Shown piece by piece: positions 1 to 6,341 of a DNA stretch of 9,560 nt. The DNA is from an uncultured Variovorax sp. (GTDB lineage Bacteria > Pseudomonadota > Gammaproteobacteria > Burkholderiales > Burkholderiaceae_C), in the NCBI GenBank assembly GCA_903872875.1, contig CAIQMJ010000408.1, positions 1-9,560 on the forward strand. Direction: 5' to 3'. How positions within the stretch are numbered: the stretch's first letter is position 1; every line of letters starts with the position of its first letter. Both the position numbers and the translations under genes were made by a program. The notes under the pieces are model-generated. The model searched no databases. It saw only the letters and a list, made by a program, of their open reading frames with translations, and was not told the origin of the DNA.

Positions 1-1
1 G

Positions 2-541
2 GGCGGTGTGCGCCCGGAGATGGTGCTGATGTACCCGCAGCCCACCATCGTCAACAAGTGGGTGCTGGTGTCGCTCAACGAGCGCGGCAAGCGCCTGGCC
101 GAGCTGCTGGCGGCCGACAAGACGCTGCAGGCCGTGGCGCTGGGCAACGTCGGCGACTCCTATCCGTGGCAGCTGTCGGGCGGCATGCAGCAGCGCGTGG
201 CCATCGCCCGCGCCGTGGCCTACCAGCCCAAGGTGATGGTGCTGGACGAGCCGTTCGCCGCGGTCGATGCGCAAACGCGCGCCGATCTCGAGGACCTGAT
301 GCTGCGGCTCTGGGCGGAACTGGGCCTGACCATGATCTTCGTGACCCACGACATCGACGAGGCGGTCTATCTCGGGCAGCGCGTGCTGGTGCTGTCGTCA
401 TCGCCGACCAGGGTGCTCGACGACGTGCGGGTCGACCTGCCGGAGCCGCGCAACCAGGCGGACACCCGCGTGCATCCGGAATTCGCGGCGCTGCGCACGC
501 GCGTGTACAGCGGCATCCAGGCGGCCAAGGCCGGACGCTGA
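2..541 (+). CDS. ABC transporter ATP-binding protein, nitrate/sulfonate/taurine type (5' truncated by window edge)
   Basis: This is the C-terminal part of an ABC ATPase that would energise import through an inner-membrane permease. The reading frame is open from base 2, so the true start and the Walker A motif lie upstream of the window. Visible elements in order: a Q-loop glutamine at 38-40, the signature LSGGMQQR at 173-196, Walker B VMVLDEP from 233 with the catalytic Glu, a D-loop (AAVD), and the H-loop His at 347-349 in FVTHDIDEA. The PWQLSGGMQQRVAIARA context and the short C-terminus without a regulatory domain resemble SsuB/TauB/NrtD-type ATPases. One oddity is that the stretch between Q-loop and signature is about seven residues shorter than my recollection of E. 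coli SsuB/TauB and lacks their usual LFPW..TV..NV segment. The gene converges with the MarR gene 33 bases away and is probably the end of a separate transporter operon. The substrate cannot be told. Confidence 0.9.
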   Translation, partial: GGVRPEMVLMYPQPTIVNKWVLVSLNERGKRLAELLAADKTLQAVALGNVGDSYPWQLSGGMQQRVAIARAVAYQPKVMVLDEPFAAVDAQTRADLEDLMLRLWAELGLTMIFVTHDIDEAVYLGQRVLVLSSSPTRVLDDVRVDLPEPRNQADTRVHPEFAALRTRVYSGIQAAKAGR

Positions 542-574
542 CGGCCGGGCAGCGGACTCGACGCGCGTGCCTCG

Positions 575-1216
575 TCAGTCGGCGTTCATGTGCGGCACCT
601 GCTGCTCCACGCGGCGCAGCAGCGACCACAGCGTGTCGACTTCAGCCGGCGTGAAGGTGGAGATCAACCGCTCGTTGCGGCGCAGGGCCGATTCGCGCAG
701 CTTCTTGTAGATGACGGCGCCCTCGGGCGTGAGCCGCACGATCGCGGCACGGCCGCGGCGCAAGGTCTGCTCGATGCTCACCAGGCCGCGGCCTTCGAGC
801 AGACGCACGCTCTTGCTGGCGGCCGCGTAATCCAGGTCCGCCATCTCGGCGACCTCGCGCACGATGCTTTCGGGGTTCTCGCCGACGGCCATCATGGCGC
901 GCCATTCGGACATGCCGAGGTTGAAGCGCGAGCGGTAGTGGTTCGACGCGCCGTTCGCAAGGCGATTGGCCACGCCCATGATGTACGCAGCCAGGAAGCG
1001 ATTGACCGAAGCCTGCGTGCCCTGCACCGGCGCCGGCAACGCCGCGGCGCGCGGCGGCGTGCCGATGTCGATGTCCGGCTCGTCCGGCTCGTCCGGCACG
1101 GCGATCGGGGCCGGACGGCCGGCCGCTGCGCGGCCTGCCTTGGCGGCTTTCGGGCCCTTCACGGAAGTGGCCGCGGATGTGCGTGGCGCACGTCGGGTTG
1201 CAGAACTGCTGGTCAT
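575..1216 (-). CDS. MarR-family winged-helix transcriptional regulator with long N-terminal extension
   Basis: A 213-residue DNA-binding regulator. Residues about 70-100 form the first dimerisation helix. The winged HTH spans about 100-175: the MSEWRAMMAV helix, a recognition region DLDYAAASKSVRLLEGRGLV, and a basic wing TLRRGRAAIVRLTPEG. Residues 177-210 form the C-terminal dimerisation helices. Typical MarR proteins are about 140-160 residues. The extra roughly 65 N-terminal residues are Ala/Pro/Lys-rich, with an acidic DEPDEPDID stretch near 42-50, and look disordered. The ATG at 1216 is supported by a strong AGGAGGA site 5 bases upstream, so the extension appears real. The gene is divergent from the IlvD-like gene, with a palindromic element between them, which is the classic arrangement for a local MarR repressor answering a pathway metabolite. 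The family assignment is secure; the ligand is unknown. Confidence 0.92.
   Translation of the reverse strand: MTSSSATRRAPRTSAATSVKGPKAAKAGRAAAGRPAPIAVPDEPDEPDIDIGTPPRAAALPAPVQGTQASVNRFLAAYIMGVANRLANGASNHYRSRFNLGMSEWRAMMAVGENPESIVREVAEMADLDYAAASKSVRLLEGRGLVSIEQTLRRGRAAIVRLTPEGAVIYKKLRESALRRNERLISTFTPAEVDTLWSLLRRVEQQVPHMNAD
1073..1097. repeat. 9-bp tandem repeat, about 2.8 copies, inside the MarR gene
   Basis: The unit GTCCGGCTC occurs twice in tandem (1073-1081, 1082-1090), followed by a partial third copy GTCCGGC (1091-1097). On the minus strand it encodes the repeated Asp-Glu-Pro segment in the N-terminal extension of the MarR protein. In-frame 9-bp units would change the length of the acidic stretch without breaking the gene. 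Confidence 0.8.
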
Positions 1217-1221
1217 CGATG

Positions 1222-1228
1222 TCCTCCT
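1222..1228 (-). promoter_or_regulatory. Strong ribosome binding site of the MarR gene
   Basis: The plus-strand sequence tcctcct reads AGGAGGA on the minus strand and ends 5 bases before the ATG at 1216. It fixes the upstream start and therefore the unusual N-terminal extension of the MarR protein. Confidence 0.8.
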
Positions 1229-1263
1229 GAATCGTTCACGTCGTCAAGCATGCCACAACACCT

Positions 1264-1294
1264 TATTGACATCCCATTTATAGACATGTCAATA
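1264..1294. promoter_or_regulatory. Inverted repeat, probable MarR operator, in the divergent marR/ilvD-like region
   Basis: TATTGACAT (1264-1272) and ATGTCAATA (1286-1294) are perfect 9-bp inverted arms with a 13-base spacer; the arm centres are 22 bp apart, about two helical turns. The right arm also lies within a near-perfect 16-bp palindrome (1279-1294, TATAGACATGTCAATA, one mismatched pair), a size typical of MarR sites. TTGACA motifs occur on both strands within the arms, and TATAAA follows at 1293-1298, so the element probably overlaps one or both divergent promoters. The plus-strand TTGACA-to-TATAAA spacing of 21 is too long for a textbook sigma-70 promoter, so exact promoter positions are not claimed. 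This AT-rich patch stands out in GC-rich surroundings. Confidence 0.65.
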
Positions 1295-1336
1295 TAAAAG
1301 TATTCCAGCCATCACGACAAAAAAGGATCCCCGCAG

Positions 1337-3019
1337 ATGACCCGAAAACTGCGCAGCAACTTTCCTCGCGGCTCCTATCTCTGGGCCGTGCGCAACGCCC
1401 AGTGGCAGGCGCTCGGCATTCCGGAAGAGGACTGCGAAAAACCGAAGATCGCCATCGTCAACAGTTCGTCGTCGCTGGCCGCGTGCTTTGCGCACCTGGA
1501 CGGCGTGGCGGCCGTCGTGAAGGAAGCCATTCGCGCGGCCGGCGCCGTGCCCTTCGAGATCCGCACGGCCGCACCGAGCGACTTCGTGATCGGCGCCGGC
1601 GGCCGCGGCGGCTACATCCTGTCGACGCGCGACCTCGTCACCAACGACATCGAGGTCGCGGTGGAAGGCGCGCAGCTCGACGGCATGGTCTGCCTCACCT
1701 CGTGCGACAAGACGGTGCCCGGCCAGATGATGGCCGCCGGCCGCCTGAACGTGCCGACGCTGATGGTGGCCTGCGGCTACCAGCCGAGCGGCGAGTACGA
1801 AGGCGAGCACGTCGACATCGAGGACGTGTTCGTCGGCGCGATGCACGCGCAGATGGGCCGCATGCCGATGGACAGGCTGATCGGCATGAGCCGCAACGCG
1901 ATCCGCGGGCCGGGCGTGTGCTCGGGCATGGGCACCGCCAACTCGATGCACATCTGCTGCGAGGCGCTCGGCATGGCACTGCCCGGCAGCACGCCGGTCG
2001 CGGCCAACAGCGCGGCGATGTTCGACGCCGCACGGCGCGCCGGCCAGCGCATCGTCGAGATGGTCTGGGAAGACCTGAAGCCGCGCGACATCCTCACGCC
2101 GGCAGCTTTCGCGAATGCGGTCAAGACCATCCTGAGCATCGGCGGCTCCGTCAACTCCATCAAGCACCTGCAGGCGGTGGCGACCGAGGCTGGCTGCGGT
2201 GCCGACGTCTACGGCATGTTCGAGCGCTTCGCGCACGAGGTGCCGGTGCTGAGCGCGGTGCGGCCGGTCGGCCACCACGTCATCGAGACCTTCGAGGCCG
2301 CCGGCGGCGCACGCGCGGTGATGAAGCAGCTCGAACCGCTGCTGGAGACGCAGGCGCTGACGGTCACCGGCCGCACGCTGGCCGACAACCTCGCCGAGGT
2401 GACGGTGGCCGATCCTGAGGTCATCCGCCCGCTCGACAACCCGATCGCGCGGCTGCCGGCCATCATGATGCTGCGCGGCAATCTGGCGCCCGAGTACGGC
2501 ATCGTGAAGACGGGCATCGCCGAGCGCAAGGTGCGCCGCTTCAGCGGACCGGCGATCTGCTTCTCGACCTCCGATGCGGCCATCGCGGCGCTGCAGGGCG
2601 GCGACATCCGCCCCGGCCACGTGGTCGTGATGCGCGGCGCCGGCGTCTGCGGCGGCCCGGGCATGGGCGGCGGCTCGTCGAAGGTCGTGTTCGCGATCGA
2701 CGGCGCCGGCCTGGGCGACCAGGTCGCGCTGCTCACCGACGGCCATCTCTCGGGCCTGGTCTGCAAGGGCCTCGTCGTGGCCGAGATCTCGCCGGAGGGC
2801 GCCGTCTGCGGACCGCTGGCGCTGGTGCAGGACGGCGACACGGTGACCATCGATCTCGACACCCGTCGTTGCGATCTCGAGGTGGACGACGCCGAAATGA
2901 CGCGCCGCCGCGAAGCGTGGAAGCCATCGCCGCCGCTGTGCGACACCGGCTGGCTCCAGATCTACCGCCGCAACGTCGGCCCGCTGACGCAGGGCGCCGT
3001 GCTGGTCGAGCCGCGCTGA
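1337..3019 (+). CDS. IlvD/Edd-family dehydratase, divergent paralogue
   Basis: A 560-residue member of the dihydroxy-acid/sugar-acid dehydratase family, which removes water from 2,3-dihydroxy acids using an iron-sulfur cluster and Mg2+. Family landmarks: Cys50 (SLAACFAHLDG), Cys123 with Lys125 (SCDKTVPGQMMAA; the Lys position is carbamylated in studied members), Cys195 (GVCSGMGTANSM), SDFVIG near 81-86, GGSVNSIKHL near 269-278, and TDGHLSG with Ser472 at the position of the catalytic Ser in TDGRFSG. The three Cys match the cluster ligands. Several C-terminal motifs are altered: the family RYEGPKGGPGMxEM reads RGAGVCGGPGMGGG, and GHVSPEA reads AEISPEG, with extra Cys at 438, 476 and 491. It is therefore probably not housekeeping IlvD. 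The start has AAGGA 9 bases upstream. It is first in the operon, divergent from the MarR gene. Family is certain; substrate unknown. Confidence 0.9.
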   Translation: MTRKLRSNFPRGSYLWAVRNAQWQALGIPEEDCEKPKIAIVNSSSSLAACFAHLDGVAAVVKEAIRAAGAVPFEIRTAAPSDFVIGAGGRGGYILSTRDLVTNDIEVAVEGAQLDGMVCLTSCDKTVPGQMMAAGRLNVPTLMVACGYQPSGEYEGEHVDIEDVFVGAMHAQMGRMPMDRLIGMSRNAIRGPGVCSGMGTANSMHICCEALGMALPGSTPVAANSAAMFDAARRAGQRIVEMVWEDLKPRDILTPAAFANAVKTILSIGGSVNSIKHLQAVATEAGCGADVYGMFERFAHEVPVLSAVRPVGHHVIETFEAAGGARAVMKQLEPLLETQALTVTGRTLADNLAEVTVADPEVIRPLDNPIARLPAIMMLRGNLAPEYGIVKTGIAERKVRRFSGPAICFSTSDAAIAALQGGDIRPGHVVVMRGAGVCGGPGMGGGSSKVVFAIDGAGLGDQVALLTDGHLSGLVCKGLVVAEISPEGAVCGPLALVQDGDTVTIDLDTRRCDLEVDDAEMTRRREAWKPSPPLCDTGWLQIYRRNVGPLTQGAVLVEPR

Positions 3020-3057
3020 CCCCTTCCGACCCATCCACGAATCGACGGAGACACACC

Positions 3058-4515
3058 ATGCAAGCCCCCCAATCCAACAACGGCATGCTCACGACCCAGC
3101 GCGGCGACGAGCGCTTCCTGTCGTCCGACCTGTTCGCCCGCAAGGACGAGCGCCCGCCCCGCCCCGATCACGGCCATGTGAGCGAGCCCGGTCGCCGGAT
3201 TCCGGTCTATCACCAGTGCGACGTGCTGGTGGTCGGCGGCGGCCCGTCGGGCACCGCGGCGGCCGCGGCGGCTGCCCGCGCCGGCGCGAATGTCGCGCTG
3301 CTGGAACGCTACAACCACCTCGGCGGACTGTCGACCGGCGGCCTGGTGATCTGGATCGATCGAATGAGCGACTGGGAAGGCAAGCTCGTCATCCGCGGCT
3401 TTGCGGAAGAGCTGTTCGACCGCCTGCCCGCCGACGCCATCGCCGGCCCGGTGCGCAGCGACTGGGGCTCGCAGGACGCGGCCAAGGCGGCCCACTGGTC
3501 GCAGCGCACCGCCGCGTACCACGGCATCGTCACCTGGTCGCCGACGATCGACCCCGAGCGGCTCAAGCTGCTGAGCCAGGAGATCGTGCTGGAGCGCAAC
3601 GTCAAGCTCATCTACCACTCGTGGGCCGCCGAGCCGCTGATGGAGAACGGCGCGGTGGCCGGCGTGACCTTCGAGAGCAAGGAAGGCCGGATGGCGATCC
3701 GCGCGAAGGTGGTGGTCGACGCCACCGGCGACGGCGACCTGTTCGCGCGCGCCGGCGCAGCCTACGACAACGACATCGAGGCGGCCGACGTGCACCACTG
3801 CATGAACACGGCCTGGATGTTCGCCGGCGTCGACATGAACCGCTGGATCGAATTCAAGGCCGGCCAGCCGGAGCGATTCGCGGAGTTCATGGCGCGCGGC
3901 CGCGACGAATGCGGGCTGTTCGAGCGGCCCTTCGTTTCCTGGCGCAACGACGTGGCGCTGTTCATGGGGCCGCGCCAGACCGGCTATTCGGCGCTGGACG
4001 TGGACGACCTGACCGCCGTGGAGGTGCGCTCGCACCGCGCGATGGCGCAGCACCTGGCGTACTACCGCGCCCATGGGCCCGGCTTCGAGGAGGCCTACAT
4101 GATGTTGAGCGCGCCGCAGATCGGCGTGCGGCATTCGCGCCGCCTCAAGGGCGTCGACGCCGTGCTGCGCGCACGCTGGCCGGACGGCGTCGCGTTGCCC
4201 GACGAGATCGGCGTGTCGCCGGCCGTGTCGCCCAAGTTCCCGAACATCTCGATCCCCTACGGCGCGCTGGTGCCCGAGAAGCTCGACGGCCTGCTGGCCT
4301 GCGGACGCCACATCTCCTGCGACCGCAATTCGCACGGCTTCATGCGCGAGATTCCGCAGTGCTGGATCACCGGCCAGGCGGCCGGCGTGGCGGCAGCGCT
4401 GGCGGTGTCGCAGGGCGTGCAGCCGCGTTCGGTCGACATCGGTGCACTGCAGTCGGAGCTGGCCACGCAGGGCGCGTACGTCCGCGCAGCGCAGCGGCAG
4501 ACAGCCGCCGCCTGA
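3058..4515 (+). CDS. FAD-dependent oxidoreductase (FAD_oxidored-like)
   Basis: A 485-residue flavoprotein. The dinucleotide-binding fold begins near residue 54 with DVLVVGGGPSGTAAAAAA and ends at Glu83 (LLERYNHLGG), the ribose-binding acid. A second flavin motif, VVVDATGDGDL, lies near 218-228, and the C-terminal FAD segment LLACGRHIS ... QCWITGQAAGVAAALA spans about 412-449. This pattern matches the PF12831-type family, whose members act on varied substrates. About 50 polar residues precede the Rossmann fold, with no signal peptide or membrane segment, so the enzyme is probably cytoplasmic. The ATG at 3058 is chosen because GGAG lies 7 bases upstream; an in-frame extension to 2869 would overlap the dehydratase gene. 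It follows that gene by 38 bases and precedes aconitase X by 43. Its role is inferred to be a redox step on a hydroxy acid or unsaturated acid; the substrate and electron acceptor are not visible. Confidence 0.85.
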   Translation: MQAPQSNNGMLTTQRGDERFLSSDLFARKDERPPRPDHGHVSEPGRRIPVYHQCDVLVVGGGPSGTAAAAAAARAGANVALLERYNHLGGLSTGGLVIWIDRMSDWEGKLVIRGFAEELFDRLPADAIAGPVRSDWGSQDAAKAAHWSQRTAAYHGIVTWSPTIDPERLKLLSQEIVLERNVKLIYHSWAAEPLMENGAVAGVTFESKEGRMAIRAKVVVDATGDGDLFARAGAAYDNDIEAADVHHCMNTAWMFAGVDMNRWIEFKAGQPERFAEFMARGRDECGLFERPFVSWRNDVALFMGPRQTGYSALDVDDLTAVEVRSHRAMAQHLAYYRAHGPGFEEAYMMLSAPQIGVRHSRRLKGVDAVLRARWPDGVALPDEIGVSPAVSPKFPNISIPYGALVPEKLDGLLACGRHISCDRNSHGFMREIPQCWITGQAAGVAAALAVSQGVQPRSVDIGALQSELATQGAYVRAAQRQTAAA

Positions 4516-4558
4516 TGCCCCAACCCAACCCACCCGACCCGCGAAGACGGAGACGACG

Positions 4559-5842
4559 ATGAAACTGACCCCCGAAGAACAGGCCATGTCCGATGGCCGC
4601 GACGGCCCCGCCGTCCAGCGTGCGATGGACCTGCTGATGCGCTACGGCCGCGCCCTGGGCGCAGAGCGGCTGGTCGAGACCAACAACGTGGTCGCCTCGA
4701 TCAGCGCGACCACGCCCTTCATGCGCGACTACGCGAAGCAGCGCGGCGGCATGGACGGCGTCTTCTCCGAGTTCAGCCTGGACAGCGACGACACGGTGGA
4801 GATTCCGCGCGTGAAGACCTTCACGTCGCATGTACAGCTGGGCTTCGATCCGCACAACGCAGCCTTGATGGGCGTGGACGAGCAGACCGTGCAGTTCTAC
4901 AGGAAGGGCGAGGCCTACATCACCGGGCTGGGCGTGCAGGCCACCAACACCTGCACGCCCTACCAGGTCGGCAACGTGCCGACGCGCGGCGAGCACTGCG
5001 CGTGGATGGAGTCGTCGGCGGTCATCTACTGCAACGCCGTTCTGGGCGCGCGCACCAACACCGAAGGGCGCGAAAGCGTCGGCGCCGCGATGCTCACGGG
5101 CCGCATTCCGTACTGGGGCTATCACCTGGACGAGAACCGGCTCGGCACCCACTCGATCCAGCTCGACATACCGGTGGAGAGCACGGCCGACTGGGGCATG
5201 CTGGGCTACTGGATCGGCGACGTGGTGCAGGACAAGGTGCCCGTGGTCGAAGGCCTCGGCCGGCTGCCGAACCTCGCCCAGCTGAAGCACTTCGGCGCCG
5301 CGGCATCGTCGTCGGGCGGCGTGGAGATGTACCACCTCGTGAGCGTCACGCCCGAAGCCAACACGCGCGAGCAGGCGTTCGGCCGCAACCGGCCGGTGCA
5401 GACGCTGCATTACGGCCAGGCCGAGCGGCGCGCCATCTGGGAGAAGCTCAACGGCATCGGCCGCAACACCGCCGTCGACTACGTGATGCTGGGCTGCCCG
5501 CACTACACGATCGAACAGATCTGGGAGACCGCGCGCCTGCTGGAGGGCCGCAAGGTCAGCCCCAGCACGGAACTCTGGATCTTCACGCCGCACGCCATCA
5601 AGTCGCTGGCCGACCGCAACGGCTACACGCGGATCATCGAGGCGGCCGGCGGTCACCTGATGACCGACAGCTGCTCGGCCATGAGCCGCGCCGTGCCCAA
5701 GGGCACGCGCGTGGTGGCGCTCGATTCGGCCAAGCAGGCGCACTACCTGCCGGCGATCCTCGGCATCGAAGCCTGGTTCGGCACGACTGCCGAATGCATC
5801 GACGCCGCATGCTCCGGCCAATGGCAAGGAGGCCTGCAATGA
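4559..5842 (+). CDS. Aconitase X large (catalytic) subunit, DUF521 type
   Basis: A 427-residue protein of the aconitase X family, hydro-lyases of the aconitase superfamily. Recognisable blocks: MKLTPEEQAMSDG at the N-terminus, TCTPYQVGNVPTRGEH with Cys132, ESSAVIYCNAVLGARTNTEG at about 151-170, AAMLTGRIPYWGYHLDE, LGCPHYTIEQ with Cys313, and MTDSCSAMS with Cys372. Cys132, Cys313 and Cys372 sit in the conserved blocks and are the best candidates for iron-sulfur ligands (inference). Known bacterial aconitase X enzymes dehydrate cis-3-hydroxy-L-proline; archaeal two-subunit forms dehydrate phosphomevalonate. The ATG at 4559 has GGAG 6 bases upstream. The small subunit is a separate overlapping gene, so this is the split form. 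No proline-racemase-like or pyrroline-2-carboxylate reductase gene is nearby, so the hydroxyproline role is unsupported here. The family is secure and the substrate open. Confidence 0.92.
   Translation: MKLTPEEQAMSDGRDGPAVQRAMDLLMRYGRALGAERLVETNNVVASISATTPFMRDYAKQRGGMDGVFSEFSLDSDDTVEIPRVKTFTSHVQLGFDPHNAALMGVDEQTVQFYRKGEAYITGLGVQATNTCTPYQVGNVPTRGEHCAWMESSAVIYCNAVLGARTNTEGRESVGAAMLTGRIPYWGYHLDENRLGTHSIQLDIPVESTADWGMLGYWIGDVVQDKVPVVEGLGRLPNLAQLKHFGAAASSSGGVEMYHLVSVTPEANTREQAFGRNRPVQTLHYGQAERRAIWEKLNGIGRNTAVDYVMLGCPHYTIEQIWETARLLEGRKVSPSTELWIFTPHAIKSLADRNGYTRIIEAAGGHLMTDSCSAMSRAVPKGTRVVALDSAKQAHYLPAILGIEAWFGTTAECIDAACSGQWQGGLQ
5826..5832 (+). promoter_or_regulatory. Strong ribosome binding site inside the 3' end of the aconitase X large subunit gene
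   Basis: AAGGAGG lies 6 bases before the ATG at 5839, inside the coding sequence of the large subunit. Together with the ATGA stop/start overlap it supports coupled translation of the two subunits and decides the small subunit's start over an in-frame ATG three codons later. Confidence 0.75.
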
Positions 5843-6285
5843 GCGACATGGCAAATGTTCGCGATGTGATCGTGCTGCACGGCCGTTGCGTGGTCGGTGG
5901 CGTGGCCGAAGGCGAGGCTCTGGTCACGACGCAGGCCGTCTCCGGCTGGGGCGGTATCGACTCGCGCACCGGCACGATCGTGGAGACACGCCACGAGCTG
6001 CGCGGCGTGAGCTTCGCCGGCAAGGTGCTGGTCTTTCCCGGCGCCAAGGGCTCGTCGGGCTGGTCGAACGCGTTCCACCTGACGCGCTCGATGGGCGTGG
6101 CGCCGGCGGCCATGCTGTTCAACGACATGAGCGCGAAGATCGCGCTCGGCGCCGTGGTCACGCGCGCGCCGGCGCTGACCGACTTCGACCGCGATCCGCT
6201 GTCCGTCATCGAGACGGGCGACTGGGTGCGCGTGGACGCCGATCGCGGCATTGTCGAGGTGCACAAGAATCGGCCGTCGGCCTGA
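5839..6285 (+). CDS. Aconitase X small (swivel) subunit, DUF126 type
   Basis: A 148-residue partner of the upstream large subunit, corresponding to the mobile swivel domain that closes over the active site in aconitase-superfamily enzymes. Key motifs are SGWGGIDSRTGTIVE (35-49) with a following His, GKVLVFPGAKGSSGWS (61-76), whose Ser/Gly loop is the likely substrate-binding element, and GAVVTRAPALTDFD near 104-117. The start codon overlaps the stop of the large subunit as ATGA, and AAGGAGG lies 6 bases upstream, so the two are translationally coupled and made in matched amounts. The length fits a stand-alone DUF126 protein. It is cytoplasmic, with no signal peptide. Confidence 0.92.
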   Translation: MSDMANVRDVIVLHGRCVVGGVAEGEALVTTQAVSGWGGIDSRTGTIVETRHELRGVSFAGKVLVFPGAKGSSGWSNAFHLTRSMGVAPAAMLFNDMSAKIALGAVVTRAPALTDFDRDPLSVIETGDWVRVDADRGIVEVHKNRPSA

Positions 6286-6341
6286 GCACGCGCCTTGACC
6301 AATGAAGTTTGAATGATTCGAGACATACAAGGAGACAACGA

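Noticed and set aside
538..578. CTGACG/CGTCAG inverted repeat between the ABC and MarR genes as a terminator
   Set aside because: Only 6 bp of pairing with a 29-base interval and no T-run; this is likely chance.
1266..1298. A sigma-70 promoter formed by TTGACA (1266-1271) and TATAAA (1293-1298)
   Set aside because: The spacing is 21 bases, outside the usual 16-18; no better pairing was found on either strand, so no exact promoter is called.
1337..3019. Assignment as housekeeping ilvD (branched-chain amino acid synthesis)
   Set aside because: Conserved C-terminal motifs are changed, and the gene sits in a regulated catabolic-type operon beside a MarR gene.
1289..3034. A 581-codon open frame antisense to the IlvD-like gene, and similar long antisense frames at 2962-4587 and 4367-5854
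   Set aside because: They arise from the strong third-position G/C bias of the true genes on the other strand. Their products are rich in Arg, Ala, His and Asp with no recognisable domain, and they span several gene boundaries.
4559..6285. Assignment of aconitase X to hydroxyproline catabolism
   Set aside because: None of the usual partner genes is present, and the neighbours (IlvD-like, Bug protein) point to a carboxylate or hydroxy acid instead.
6309..6341. An in-frame TTG start 33 bases before the chosen start of the first Bug protein
   Set aside because: The ATG at 6342 has AAGGAG at proper spacing and begins a clean signal peptide; the upstream start would add a polar stretch before it.
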